Shown piece by piece: positions 33,926-42,059 of a DNA stretch of 64,000 bases (position 1 is its first letter; each line of letters starts with the position of its first letter). The notes beneath the pieces are model-generated. The model did no database searches and was not told the origin of the DNA. It saw nothing but the letters and a program-made list of their open reading frames with translations. A program made the translations under genes and the position numbers. Source of the DNA: Microbacterium enclense (lineage in GTDB: Bacteria > Actinomycetota > Actinomycetes > Actinomycetales > Microbacteriaceae); assembly GCF_001456955.1 (NCBI RefSeq), contig NZ_KQ758472.1, forward strand, positions 194,022 through 258,021, read 5' to 3'.

Positions 33926-35201
33926 CGAGCTCGAACGTCTCGTCTCTCGTGCGCAGCTGCTTTCCCTCGTCGACGCGGCGAAGTTCAAGCTGGCCCTGTG
34001 GTTCGGTGCTGTCTCCTCCGGGAAGACGGTGATCAGCCTGTGGGCGTTCCTGCTCGCGGTGCGTGTGGCCCCGAAGACGGGGATTATCGTGATCGTCGGT
34101 CGGACGATGACGACGGTGTACCAGAACGTGTTCGTCCTGTTCCAGAACACGTCGATCTTCGGGACGCTGATCGCGTCGCAGGTCAGTTACACGCCCGGCG
34201 CCTCGTCCGCCCGCATCCTGGGCCGTGAGGTCATGGTCATCGGCGCGTCGAACAAGGAAGCCGTCGGCCGTATCCAGGGTTCGACGGTGGCGCTCGCGTA
34301 CGTCGACGAGGCCGCGCTCCTCCCCGAGGAGTTCTGGAACATGCTCGTCTCCCGCCTCCGCGTCGACGGTGCTCGCCTCCTCGCGACGATGAACCCCGCT
34401 TCCCGGAACCACTGGATCAGGAAGAACTGGATCGTCCCCGGGCCGGCGAAGAACCTCATCAGCTTCCACTTCACGATGCGCGACAACCCGAACCTCCCGG
34501 CCGACTACATCGCCGACATGGAGGCGTCGTTCTCCGGCGTGTTCTACGACCGGATGATCAAGGGCGAGTGGACGAACGCTGAGGGCGCCGTCTACCCGAT
34601 GTGGGATCCCGCCCGGCACGTCATCCCCTTCGCGGACATGCCGCGCCTGCGGGACGTCATGGGCATCGGGATGGACTACGGCACGACGAACACGACCGCG
34701 GCGCTCATGCTCGGCGTGTCCGACGAGGCGAAGCCCCGCCTGGTGCTGATGGACGAGTGGCGGTACAACCCGAAGGACCACAACGACCTCCGCCTCACCG
34801 ACGCGGCCCTCTCGCAACGGTTCCGGGCGTGGCTCCCGCAGGATCACACGCCGTACCCGCTGACCGTGCAGCCGAGGTTCCTGATGCTCGACCCGGCCGC
34901 CGCGTCGATGCACATGCAGATGCAGCAGGACCTCCGCGGCACCGGCCTCACCCCGTGGCCGGCGGTGAACGACGTGCTCCCCGGTATCCAGACGATCGCG
35001 ACCGCCCTCGACGCGGGGCAGCTCGTCGTCACCGACCGATGCACGGGCTTCACCGAAGAGGTCACCGAGTACCGGTGGGATGCGAAGGCCACGGACGCCG
35101 GTGAGGACCAGGTCGTGAAAGAGAACGACCACAGCCTCGACGCGGGCCGGTACATCGCCCACTCGACGACGAACTACTGGAAGCCGCAGCTCGCGGCATA
35201 A
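33915..35201 (+). CDS. terL: Terminase large subunit
   Basis: A 428-residue DNA-packaging motor. Walker A is GAVSSGKTVISL near residue 30; Walker B is VALAYVDEAALLPEEFW; the coupling region LLATMNPAS follows. The nuclease half begins MGIGMDYGTTNTTAALML (first catalytic Asp) and ends with VVKENDHSLDAGRYI, with the last acidic residue. This layout is the PBSX/Terminase_6-type, usually with headful or defined pac packaging. Start ATG 33915 is preferred to an upstream in-frame codon that would extend deep into the small subunit. Confidence 0.95.
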   Translation: MRVDELERLVSRAQLLSLVDAAKFKLALWFGAVSSGKTVISLWAFLLAVRVAPKTGIIVIVGRTMTTVYQNVFVLFQNTSIFGTLIASQVSYTPGASSARILGREVMVIGASNKEAVGRIQGSTVALAYVDEAALLPEEFWNMLVSRLRVDGARLLATMNPASRNHWIRKNWIVPGPAKNLISFHFTMRDNPNLPADYIADMEASFSGVFYDRMIKGEWTNAEGAVYPMWDPARHVIPFADMPRLRDVMGIGMDYGTTNTTAALMLGVSDEAKPRLVLMDEWRYNPKDHNDLRLTDAALSQRFRAWLPQDHTPYPLTVQPRFLMLDPAAASMHMQMQQDLRGTGLTPWPAVNDVLPGIQTIATALDAGQLVVTDRCTGFTEEVTEYRWDAKATDAGEDQVVKENDHSLDAGRYIAHSTTNYWKPQLAA

Positions 35202-35203
35202 GC

Positions 35204-35287
35204 CCCGCAGAAGGGCGTGAGTCGTGTCGAGGTCATGAGCCTGCACGGCGGCGTCGCGCACCGCCCTTCACCTCGCGCCCTCTGCGG
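35204..35287 (+). other. Structured leader between terminase and portal genes
   Basis: In the 113-bp gap before the portal gene, CCGCAG-A-AGGGCG (35204-35216) can pair with CGCCCTCTGCGG (about 35276-35287) as a 12-bp stem with one bulged A, enclosing about 60 nt. A second CGCCCTT copy inside the loop could compete for the same arm, giving two alternative folds. The portal RBS AAGGGGG follows. It may be a regulatory leader or a processing site. Confidence 0.4.
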
Positions 35288-35314
35288 CTTCACATCAACC
35301 CAAGGGGGTCTCCT

Positions 35315-36889
35315 GTGCCGATCCCCGAGCAGAACACGGCCTGGCCTCCCGCCCCGTGGGATGAGGCGTACAAGGCGTACGCGCTGAACGAGGCGTGGCA
35401 GCTGGGCGACACCGCGACGCTGGAGCGGCTGTACTCGTCCGACCGGCAGGCCGCCGCGACGCACACGCACCGCGGTCAGGCGTACCGTGGTGGGCTCGTC
35501 GGCGCCGCGTCGAAGATGTTCTGGGGCCGCCCCGTCCCGGCGAACGAGAACCGCACCCGCATCCACGTCCCCGCCCCGGCCGACCTGGCGACGCTGTCGT
35601 CGGATCTGGTGTTCGCGGAGCCGCCGGAGGTGTCCCTCGGCACCGACAGCACCGAGAAGGGCAAGGCGCGCCTCGACCTCATCGCCAACAGTGAAGCCGC
35701 GCACGCCACCTGGAACACCATGGGCGAACTGAAGGCCGCGCTCGGCGCGACGGTCATCACCTCCGCGTGGGACACCGACGTCGCCGATCACGTGTGGCTC
35801 GAGGTCGCCGCCGCCGACGTCGTCATCCCCGTATTCCGCCGCGGGGTCATGGTCGAGTGCACCATGTGGACCGAGTACCGCGAGGACCGGACGCAGGTCG
35901 TCTACCGTCACCTGGAGCACCACGAGGTCGGCGCGATCGAGCACGCCCTGTTCCGCGGGACGGAGACGAACCTCGGGAGGCGGGTCCCGCTGCAGGACCG
36001 CCCCGAAACGGCAGGCCTCGCGGGTCTCGTGAACGAGGACTCCCGCATCCTCACGGGCATCGACCGGCTCACCTGCTCGTACAACCCGAACATGCCGACC
36101 CGTGCGTGGCGGAAGAAGGGCGTTCTCGCGAACACGGGCCGCTCCGACTACGCCGGCCTGCACGGCCTGTTCGACGCGCTGGACGAGACGTTCTCGTCGT
36201 GGATGCGTGACCTCCGCCAGGGCGCGGGCCGCATCCTCGTCCCCGACGCGATGCTCGACTACCTCGGCCCCGGCATGGGTGCGGCGTTCGACATGGGGCG
36301 CGAGGTGTTCGCCGGTCTCAACTCCCCCGGGAAGCCGGGCGAGCTGATGATCGACAAGGTCCAGTTCGAGATTCGTGTCGAGCAGCACGAGCGCACCGCG
36401 TTCGCCCTCTACCGCGAGATCCTCCGCGCCGCCGGCTACTCGCAGTCGGCGTGGGGTGACTACTCCGGTGGTGGGCAGGGCGGCACGCAGACCGCGACGG
36501 AGGTCGACGACCGGAACAAGGCGTCGGAGCGCACCCGCGACAAGAAGATCCTGTACGACCGGGCTGCGATCAGCCGTCAGGCGTCGGTCGCGCTCGAGCT
36601 CGACGGGAAGCTGTTCCCCGGGAAGGGTGGCGGCCGGTTCGAGCAGCCGACGGTGATCTTCCCCGACGTGTCGCAGGAGGACCCGGAGAAGCTCGCGCGG
36701 ACCCTGTCGCTCCTGGATGCGGCCGGGGCGATCAGCCTGTGGGAGAAGGTCGCTCGCGCGAACCCCGACTGGGGTGAGGACGAGATCAAGGCCGAGGTTG
36801 GCCGCATCCGTGAGGACCGCGGCACCGCGCCCGACCCGGCGACGTTCGACGGCGACGACGAGGACCCCGAAGACCCGGAGGACGCGTGA
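35315..36889 (+). CDS. Portal protein (SPP1 gp6-like)
   Basis: A 524-residue protein from GTG 35315 with AAGGGGGTC upstream. Features: an N-terminal helical start ALNEAWQLGDTATLERLYSS, AASKMFWGRPVP, a central TWNTMGELKAALGATVITSA, LVNEDSRILTGIDRLTCSYN, the tunnel-helix region IRVEQHERTAFALYREILRA and TATEVDDRNKASERT. These follow SPP1-type portals. It forms the dodecameric channel for DNA entry. The acidic tail DGDDEDPEDPEDA is natively flexible. Confidence 0.9.
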   Translation: MPIPEQNTAWPPAPWDEAYKAYALNEAWQLGDTATLERLYSSDRQAAATHTHRGQAYRGGLVGAASKMFWGRPVPANENRTRIHVPAPADLATLSSDLVFAEPPEVSLGTDSTEKGKARLDLIANSEAAHATWNTMGELKAALGATVITSAWDTDVADHVWLEVAAADVVIPVFRRGVMVECTMWTEYREDRTQVVYRHLEHHEVGAIEHALFRGTETNLGRRVPLQDRPETAGLAGLVNEDSRILTGIDRLTCSYNPNMPTRAWRKKGVLANTGRSDYAGLHGLFDALDETFSSWMRDLRQGAGRILVPDAMLDYLGPGMGAAFDMGREVFAGLNSPGKPGELMIDKVQFEIRVEQHERTAFALYREILRAAGYSQSAWGDYSGGGQGGTQTATEVDDRNKASERTRDKKILYDRAAISRQASVALELDGKLFPGKGGGRFEQPTVIFPDVSQEDPEKLARTLSLLDAAGAISLWEKVARANPDWGEDEIKAEVGRIREDRGTAPDPATFDGDDEDPEDPEDA

Positions 36890-37056
36890 TGGACGAGTTC
36901 CCCCGCTGCGCGCACTGCGGCCAGAGGATCGAGCGCATCAACTTCGCGCTCGGCCCCGAGTGGCGGCACTGGCCCTCGCCGTACGGCAACTACCGCACGA
37001 GCGAGAAGTACCGCATCTGCCACTCGACGACGGTAGCGACGCCCACCAGCGAGTGA
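36889..37056 (+). CDS. Small protein with zinc-finger-like start
   Basis: A 55-residue protein whose ATG overlaps the portal stop (TGATG). It begins MDEFPRCAHCGQRIER; with a later CH it could bind one zinc ion. It lies 15 bp before the minor capsid gene. Such tiny zinc proteins after the portal gene are common in actinophages, but the role is unknown. Confidence 0.62.
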   Translation: MDEFPRCAHCGQRIERINFALGPEWRHWPSPYGNYRTSEKYRICHSTTVATPTSE

Positions 37057-37071
37057 CCCGGGGGGTGACCG

Positions 37072-38274
37072 GTGGCGCTGTTCAAGCCGGACCCCGACCG
37101 CAGCATCGAGGACATCGTCGAGGACCTCGGCCGGGAGATCGCCGACCGGTTCCGCGACGCCGAGGACGAAGCGATCGCCGAGGTCGCCGCTCGCGCACGC
37201 CGCGACATGGACCTCTCCTCCCGACTGCCGGAAGCGGCCGCCGGCGCGGGGCTCACCGTCGCGGAACGGCGGGAGCAAAACCGCATCCTCGCCGAGCTCG
37301 CCGCGCACCGTGCACGGGCCCTGAACGAGCTCGCCCGCATCGGTGAGCGTCTCGCGGACGGTCTCGCCCCCGGTGGCCTGGCCGCGCGGATCGTCGCCGC
37401 CGCCGCGCTCGAGGGGGAAGCCGCTGCCGCGGTCACTCTCGGCATCGGCGTCGGCAACGTTCGGCCCGTCCCGTTCACGTCGACCGCGGCTCAGGCCGCG
37501 TCTATGGTGGCCGTGTCGCTGGAGAACCGGCTGACGAACCTGCGGGAGCGGATCACCCGGTACCCGCGGGACGCGTACCAGCGGATCGTCGCCATGTACA
37601 CGCCGTCCACGCTCCTCGGCATCACGACGTCGCAGGTGCAGCAGGCGCGGATCGTGCAACGGTTCCTCGCCGAGGGCATCACCGGCTTCGTGGATCGGTC
37701 CGGGCGCCGGTGGACGATCGGCGCGTACGCGGAGATGGCAGGGCGCACCAGCGTCGCCCGCGCGTACAACGACGCCGGCGTCCGGCGGATGCAGCAGAAC
37801 GGCATCCAGCTCGGCACGATCAGCGGCGGCGCCGATGCGTGCCGGAAGTGCGCACCGTGGATCGGGAAGATCGTGTCGTTCGACGGCACGACCGGCGACG
37901 TCGTCCTCCCCCACGCGACCCGCGACGAACCGGTCACCGTGCACATCGACGGGACCCTCGCGCAGGCGCGCGCCGCCGGGTGGGGACACCCGAACGACCG
38001 GTGCAAGATCAACGCCTACTCCCCTGGCCTCGCGATCCCGCAGCGGGACTTCGAGTACGACAAGCAGGCCGAGCACGAACGCGCCGAGCAGCGCCGCCTC
38101 GAGCGGGAGATCCGGTCAGCGAAACGCGACCAGGCCGCCGCCATGACGGACACGGAACAGCGCCGCGCCGCGCGCGACGTCGCGAAGGCGCAGGCGGAGA
38201 TGCGCGCGTTCCTCAAGCAGACCGGCCGGAAACGCTCCTCGTACCGCGAGCAGCTGCACTTCGCCGACGGATAG
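37072..38274 (+). CDS. Minor capsid protein (SPP1 gp7/Mu F-like)
   Basis: A 400-residue protein from GTG 37072. The N-terminal half is helical. The diagnostic part is SVARAYNDAGVRRMQQNGIQ, DACRKCAPWIGKIVSFDG and AAGWGHPNDRCKINAYSPG, the Cys/His-containing Phage_Mu_F-type head-morphogenesis domain. The C-terminal 80 residues are a charged helix. It follows the portal as in SPP1, where gp7 binds the portal and affects DNA ejection. Confidence 0.85.
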   Translation: MALFKPDPDRSIEDIVEDLGREIADRFRDAEDEAIAEVAARARRDMDLSSRLPEAAAGAGLTVAERREQNRILAELAAHRARALNELARIGERLADGLAPGGLAARIVAAAALEGEAAAAVTLGIGVGNVRPVPFTSTAAQAASMVAVSLENRLTNLRERITRYPRDAYQRIVAMYTPSTLLGITTSQVQQARIVQRFLAEGITGFVDRSGRRWTIGAYAEMAGRTSVARAYNDAGVRRMQQNGIQLGTISGGADACRKCAPWIGKIVSFDGTTGDVVLPHATRDEPVTVHIDGTLAQARAAGWGHPNDRCKINAYSPGLAIPQRDFEYDKQAEHERAEQRRLEREIRSAKRDQAAAMTDTEQRRAARDVAKAQAEMRAFLKQTGRKRSSYREQLHFADG

Positions 38275-38290
38275 ATCAAGGAGAGCGACC

Positions 38291-38947
38291 ATGAATCGAA
38301 CGGGAACGCCCACACGCTTCCGACGCCCTCTCGTCCATTTGCGTCAGCGCACACGGGACGGCAGCCTCGCCCACCGCATCCTCACGATCGCTCAGGAGCG
38401 ACGTCCCTGGTACGACTGGGGCGCCCGCCTGATGGTACTCGTGGGCCAGTTCCGCACCGGGTCCTACGACACACCCCGCGGCCGAGACCTCTGGTATCGC
38501 TTCGAAGCCGAGAACGAGCACCGCGGGCGCATCATCAAGACCCGCACCTACGCCAACGTGCGCGCCACCCGCGAGCAGGACTTCTCATGGCGCATCTTCG
38601 ACGTGCAGGACGACGGACACACGGTGAAGGTCGGCCACTACGGCGGCCAGATCACCCACTTCGGGCTGAGCCGGCGTGAGATGAAGCTCTTCCGTCGATG
38701 GGACTTCTGGGAGTGCCGCGTGCGCGGAGAATGGTTCGGCCTCCGCCGGTGGCTGTACCACCTCGGCCTGCACCACCACGTCGACCTCCGCAAGCCGTTC
38801 GCGTGCAACGCCACGCCCAAGCGCGGATCCGGCGGATACTCCCACTGGCACTGCGAGCTCCGCGGCCGCCACGAGGTGCACCGGTTCCGCAACTACACCT
38901 GGCCCGGGGGCACCGCGCGCGTCGAATACGACCCCATCCCGGCCTGA
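38291..38947 (+). CDS. Phage protein of unknown function in the head module
   Basis: A 218-residue basic protein rich in Trp, His and Arg (RRPWYDWGARLMVLVGQFRT, FRRWDFWECRVRGEWFGLRR, LHHHVDL). It has no motif I can name. The residue make-up differs from the neighbouring head genes, which suggests an inserted accessory gene between the minor capsid protein and the scaffold. CAAGGAGAG lies 8 nt before ATG 38291. Confidence 0.7.
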   Translation: MNRTGTPTRFRRPLVHLRQRTRDGSLAHRILTIAQERRPWYDWGARLMVLVGQFRTGSYDTPRGRDLWYRFEAENEHRGRIIKTRTYANVRATREQDFSWRIFDVQDDGHTVKVGHYGGQITHFGLSRREMKLFRRWDFWECRVRGEWFGLRRWLYHLGLHHHVDLRKPFACNATPKRGSGGYSHWHCELRGRHEVHRFRNYTWPGGTARVEYDPIPA

Positions 38948-38954
38948 CAGACCC

Positions 38955-39044
38955 GGGAGGGGCGTCAACGCGGTCCCCGCTGTGAAGCCGCGAAGGACGC
39001 TCACGACGCTCTCCTTACAAGCGAGGCGTACCTGCGCCCCTCCC
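38955..39044 (+). other. Structured intergenic region before the redoxin gene
   Basis: The 202-bp gap (38948-39149) has no gene. GGGAGGGGCG (38955-38964) pairs perfectly with CGCCCCTCCC (39035-39044) across 70 nt, which themselves contain smaller GC stems. Downstream, GCACTTCGACGGCTGC and CCGCAGGGGTGCAGCG add further pairing options up to the RBS AGGAGG of the redoxin gene. A leader RNA or small RNA is possible. Confidence 0.4.
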
Positions 39045-39149
39045 CACACACTCCGCGGCCGTCGTCGGCCCTGCACTTCGACGGCTGCGGTCCCCTCACA
39101 CGTCGCTCACCGCAGGGGTGCAGCGAACCCACGAGCAGGAGGCTCACCC

Positions 39150-39398
39150 ATGACCACCGTCCGCGTCTACACCAAGCCGGACTGCCGGCAGTGCGACCTC
39201 ACCAAGACCCTGCTCACCAAGCGCGGCGTCGACTTCACCATCGAGGACCTCACCGACCCCGGCAACCTCGCCGCCGCGAAGGCCCTCGGCCACCAGTCCG
39301 CGCCCGTCGTCATCGCCGGCGAGGAGTCGTGGGCGGGGTTCCGCCCCGACCTGATCGGCGAACTCGCCGACCGTCTCACCGAGGAGGTGCCCGCGTGA
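39150..39398 (+). CDS. NrdH-like glutaredoxin
   Basis: An 82-residue thioredoxin-fold protein: VRVYTKPDCRQCDLTKTLLT with a CRQC active site, SAPVVIAGEESWAGFRPD with the cis-Pro and the W-x-GFRPD motif of NrdH redoxins. NrdH proteins pass electrons to class Ib ribonucleotide reductase. Here it lies inside the head operon, its stop overlapping the scaffold start by 4 bp, so it may instead act in disulfide control during virion assembly. AGGAGG lies 9 nt upstream. Confidence 0.88.
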   Translation: MTTVRVYTKPDCRQCDLTKTLLTKRGVDFTIEDLTDPGNLAAAKALGHQSAPVVIAGEESWAGFRPDLIGELADRLTEEVPA

Positions 39399-40042
39399 GC
39401 ACGCAGACCCGCACCCTCGGCCCGCAGTTCGCCCCGGTGTTCGACCGCCCGTTCCTGCGGTACTTCGACGGCGAGAACGGCGCACCCGGCGGCACCCCCA
39501 CGCCCGCGGCTCCCGCCGAGCCCGCCGCACCCGCGGCCCCGGCGACTCCGCCCGCACCGACTCCCCCGCCGGCACAGCCCGCTCCCCCGGCCACGCCCCC
39601 GGCCCAGCCCGAGCCGGTGAACTTCCGCGGCAACCCCGACGAGTACGTCCGCGAGCTCCGCCAGGAGGCGCGCGGCCACCGCGAGTCGTTCGAGAAGGAG
39701 CAGAGCGAGCACACCGCGACGAAGGCCGAGCGCGACGCCGCCGCCGCCGAGCGTGACACCCTCAAGCGCGAGCGGGCCGTGCTCCTCGCCGCGCCCCGCC
39801 TCGGCGCCCACGCCGACCTGCTGCTCGACTCCTCGAGCTTCACCAAGACCCTCGCCGGAATCGACCTCGCCGACCAGGCAGCCGTCGACAAGGCGATCAC
39901 AGACGCGCTCGAGAGGAACTCGGCGTTCAAGGCAGGACCCACTCTCCCCGGAGCAAGCGGCCCCGGGCACCAGGGCGGCCAGCCGACCCCCACCACCACC
40001 CCCTCCCTCGACGGCGCAGTCAAAGCGCGCCTCGGGGGCTGA
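39395..40042 (+). CDS. Capsid scaffolding protein
   Basis: A 215-residue protein from GTG 39395. It has a Pro/Ala-rich linker (about 35-72), then a charged coiled coil (EYVRELRQEARGHRESFEKE, ATKAERDAAAAERDTLKRER) and a compact C-terminus. This composition and the position directly before the major capsid gene are those of a scaffold that shapes the procapsid. Confidence 0.83.
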   Translation: MSTQTRTLGPQFAPVFDRPFLRYFDGENGAPGGTPTPAAPAEPAAPAAPATPPAPTPPPAQPAPPATPPAQPEPVNFRGNPDEYVRELRQEARGHRESFEKEQSEHTATKAERDAAAAERDTLKRERAVLLAAPRLGAHADLLLDSSSFTKTLAGIDLADQAAVDKAITDALERNSAFKAGPTLPGASGPGHQGGQPTPTTTPSLDGAVKARLGG

Positions 40043-40063
40043 CTCCTCTGAGGGAGATGAAAC

Positions 40064-41068
40064 ATGCCCGTATCCATCGCAGAAGCGAAGAAGAACGCGA
40101 CCGACGATGTCGACGTGGCGGTGATCGACGAGTTCCGTAAGGAATCGACCGTCATCGACTCGCTGATCTTCGACGACGTCGTGAACCCCGCCGGCGGCGG
40201 CGCGACGCTCACCTACGGCTACCGCCGCCTCGCCACGCAGCGCAGCGCCGGATTCCGTGCGCTGAACACCGAGTACACGCCCGAGCACGTCACCACGACC
40301 CCCGTCACGGTGAATCTCGCGCCCCTCGGTGGCTCGTTCGAGGTCGACCGCGTCATCGCGAAGATCGGCCCCGCCGCGTCCGGCGCCGTCACGCTGAACC
40401 TGCAGCAGACCGTCAAGGCCACCCGCACGAAGTTCCAGGACGCCGTCATCAACGGCGACGTGGCGACCGACGCGAACGGCTTCGACGGTCTCGACAAGGC
40501 CCTCACCGGCTCGTCGACCGAGCTCGGCGTCGGCGCCGTGACCGACTGGTCCGACTTCGACACCAACGCCCGCGCCGAGCACCGCGCGCTCGACAAGATC
40601 GACGAGTTCCTCGCCGCTCTCGACGGCGCGCCGACCATCATCCTCGGCAACGCATCCGCGCTCGCCCGCGTGCGCGCCGCGGCCCGCCGCGCCGGCCAGT
40701 ACACCAAGGACCCCGTCGAGGGCCTCCTCGGGGTCAACGGCCGCCCGATCGAGCGTGAGACGTACGGTGGCGTGCTGTTCGCCGACCCGGGCAACAAGCC
40801 CGGCACGAACAACCCGATCATCCCGATCGCCACGCGCACCGTCGGCGGCTCGTCCGTGACCGGCCTGACCGACCTGTACGCGTACCGTGTCGGCCTCGAC
40901 GGCTTCCACGGCGTGTCCATCGTCGGCGGCCAGCTCGTGCAGACCTGGCTCCCCGACTTCACGTCGGCCGGCGCCGTCAAGAAGGGCGAGGTCGAGCTCG
41001 GCCCGATCGCCGTCGCCCTCAAGGCCACCAAGGCAGCCGCCGTGCTGCGCAACGTGAAGGTGCGGTGA
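40064..41068 (+). CDS. Major capsid protein (HK97 fold)
   Basis: A 334-residue protein. The N-terminal arm MPVSIAEAKKNATDDVDVAV is followed by an E-loop-like region with YGYRRLATQRSAGFRALNTE and TPVTVNLAPLGGSFEVDRVI, then the P-domain helix LNLQQTVKATRTKFQDAVIN and the A-domain PTIILGNASALARVRAAARR. These are traits of HK97-fold capsids. GAGGGAGATGAAAC upstream gives a good RBS. No protease gene is present, so maturation probably needs no cleavage by a phage-coded protease, as in SPP1. Confidence 0.9.
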   Translation: MPVSIAEAKKNATDDVDVAVIDEFRKESTVIDSLIFDDVVNPAGGGATLTYGYRRLATQRSAGFRALNTEYTPEHVTTTPVTVNLAPLGGSFEVDRVIAKIGPAASGAVTLNLQQTVKATRTKFQDAVINGDVATDANGFDGLDKALTGSSTELGVGAVTDWSDFDTNARAEHRALDKIDEFLAALDGAPTIILGNASALARVRAAARRAGQYTKDPVEGLLGVNGRPIERETYGGVLFADPGNKPGTNNPIIPIATRTVGGSSVTGLTDLYAYRVGLDGFHGVSIVGGQLVQTWLPDFTSAGAVKKGEVELGPIAVALKATKAAAVLRNVKVR

Positions 41069-41481
41069 TCGACATGGCGAAGAAGACCATCAAAACGCCC
41101 GTCGAGGGCTTCGACGGCATCGTCGCGGGCGTCCGGTTCGTCGACGGCGTGGGCTCCACGGACGACGAGGGCGCTATCGCGTACTTCGAGCGTCAGGGGT
41201 ACACCGTCGGCGGCCACGTCGACGAGGACGCTGAGCGGGACTTCCCCCTGGGCGACCCGTCCGACAAGTGGACGAAGACGCAGCTCCTCGCGTACGCGAA
41301 GGCGCACGGCATCCAGATCGAAGCCGACGTGAAGACGAAGGACGACATCTGGGCGGCGATCAAGCCCGGCGGCACCCCGTACAAGGGCGTCACCACCCCG
41401 GAGGGTCAGGCGCTCGTCAACGACGCCACCGACCCGAAGGACGGCGAGGTCAAGGACCAGGCGGAACTGCCGGTCAAGTAA
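41065..41481 (+). CDS. Capsid-adjacent protein with Rho-N/HeH-like motif
   Basis: A 138-residue protein from GTG 41065 overlapping the capsid stop (an ATG at 41074 is a possible alternative). WTKTQLLAYAKAHGIQIEAD and VKTKDDIWAAIKPGGTPYKG form a helix-extended-loop-helix of the Rho_N/SAP kind. The gene at 41609-42058 ends with the same structure, so the two look like paralogues. A head-completion or decoration role is likely from position. Confidence 0.7.
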   Translation: MIDMAKKTIKTPVEGFDGIVAGVRFVDGVGSTDDEGAIAYFERQGYTVGGHVDEDAERDFPLGDPSDKWTKTQLLAYAKAHGIQIEADVKTKDDIWAAIKPGGTPYKGVTTPEGQALVNDATDPKDGEVKDQAELPVK

Positions 41482-41489
41482 CCGTCACC

Positions 41490-41528
41490 GCTCCCCGCAC
41501 GGCGCGCACACGCCGTCGTGCGGGGAGC
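41490..41528 (+). terminator. Strong hairpin after the capsid cistrons
   Basis: GCTCCCCGCACG (41490-41501) pairs perfectly with CGTGCGGGGAGC (41517-41528), 12 bp with a 15-nt GC-rich loop that can itself pair. It starts 8 bp after the stop at 41481 and ends 4 bp before the tRNA-like sequence. There is no T-run and essential head genes follow, so mRNA 3'-end protection is as likely as termination. Confidence 0.7.
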
Positions 41529-41532
41529 ACCA

Positions 41533-41593
41533 CGACACGTAGCTCAGATGGAAGAGCCACGGGACGCAGGTTCGAGTCCTGCCGTGTCGACCA
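41533..41593 (+). ncRNA. tRNA-like RNA lacking an anticodon arm
   Basis: This 61-nt sequence folds as a tRNA with one arm missing. Acceptor CGACACG (41533-41539) pairs with CGTGTCG (41583-41589), 7 of 7. After TA comes a D arm, GCTC-AGATGGAA-GAGC. Only 8 nt (CACGGGAC) stand where the 17-nt anticodon arm and variable loop should be. The T arm GCAGG-TTCGAGT-CCTGC is canonical. Discriminator A and an encoded CCA follow, unlike the host tRNA-Thr in this window, which has no encoded CCA. It cannot decode. The intact acceptor-T half is what RNase P and CCA-handling enzymes recognise, so it may be an mRNA processing signal, a small RNA decoy, or the relic of a tRNA. An RBS, GAGGAGG, follows at once. 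Confidence 0.7.
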
Positions 41594-41608
41594 CCCAGAG
41601 GAGGCATC

Positions 41609-42058
41609 ATGCGCATCATCCACCCCCAGGCTGTCGCCGGCCGCCAGAGGCAGTTCGACGTCGAGTTCATCGACGGTGTCGCGACGGTCGAGTCGTTGCA
41701 CCCCGAGCGGGAGCTCGCGTTCCGTCAGCACGGGTTCCGCTTCGAGGAAGACCCCGAGGTCGTCGCCCCGTACCACGGGGGCCTCGGCGAGCCGATCATC
41801 GACCTCACCACCATGACGATCGCGCAGCTGCGCGAGATCGCCGAGATGGACGGTATCGACCTCCCGTCGAAGGCGAAGCACGCGGAGATCGTCGAAATCC
41901 TGTCCCGCCGCCCGATGGACCCCATCCCGGGCAGCGTCGAGAACGGTGACGGGTCGTTCGTCTCCCCCGGCGTTCCCGATTTCGGAAAGGCCGAGCTGCG
42001 CGACGGCATCTGGGCGGCGGTCAAGCCCGGCGAAACGCTGCCGGGTACGGAGGGCTGA
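41609..42058 (+). CDS. Head-module protein with Rho-N/SAP-like C-terminus
   Basis: A 149-residue protein. MTIAQLREIAEMDGIDLPSK is a Rho_N/SAP-like helix pair, and RDGIWAAVKPGETLPG at the end matches IWAAIKPGGTPYKG in the protein at 41065-41481. RBS GAGGAGG lies between the tRNA-like element and ATG 41609. A structural head or joining role is likely from position only. Confidence 0.7.
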   Translation: MRIIHPQAVAGRQRQFDVEFIDGVATVESLHPERELAFRQHGFRFEEDPEVVAPYHGGLGEPIIDLTTMTIAQLREIAEMDGIDLPSKAKHAEIVEILSRRPMDPIPGSVENGDGSFVSPGVPDFGKAELRDGIWAAVKPGETLPGTEG

Positions 42059-42059
42059 G

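Noticed and set aside
41533-41593. Annotating the element as a normal decoding tRNA
   Set aside because: No anticodon stem-loop can be drawn in the 8 nt available, and shifting the stems breaks the perfect acceptor and T arms.
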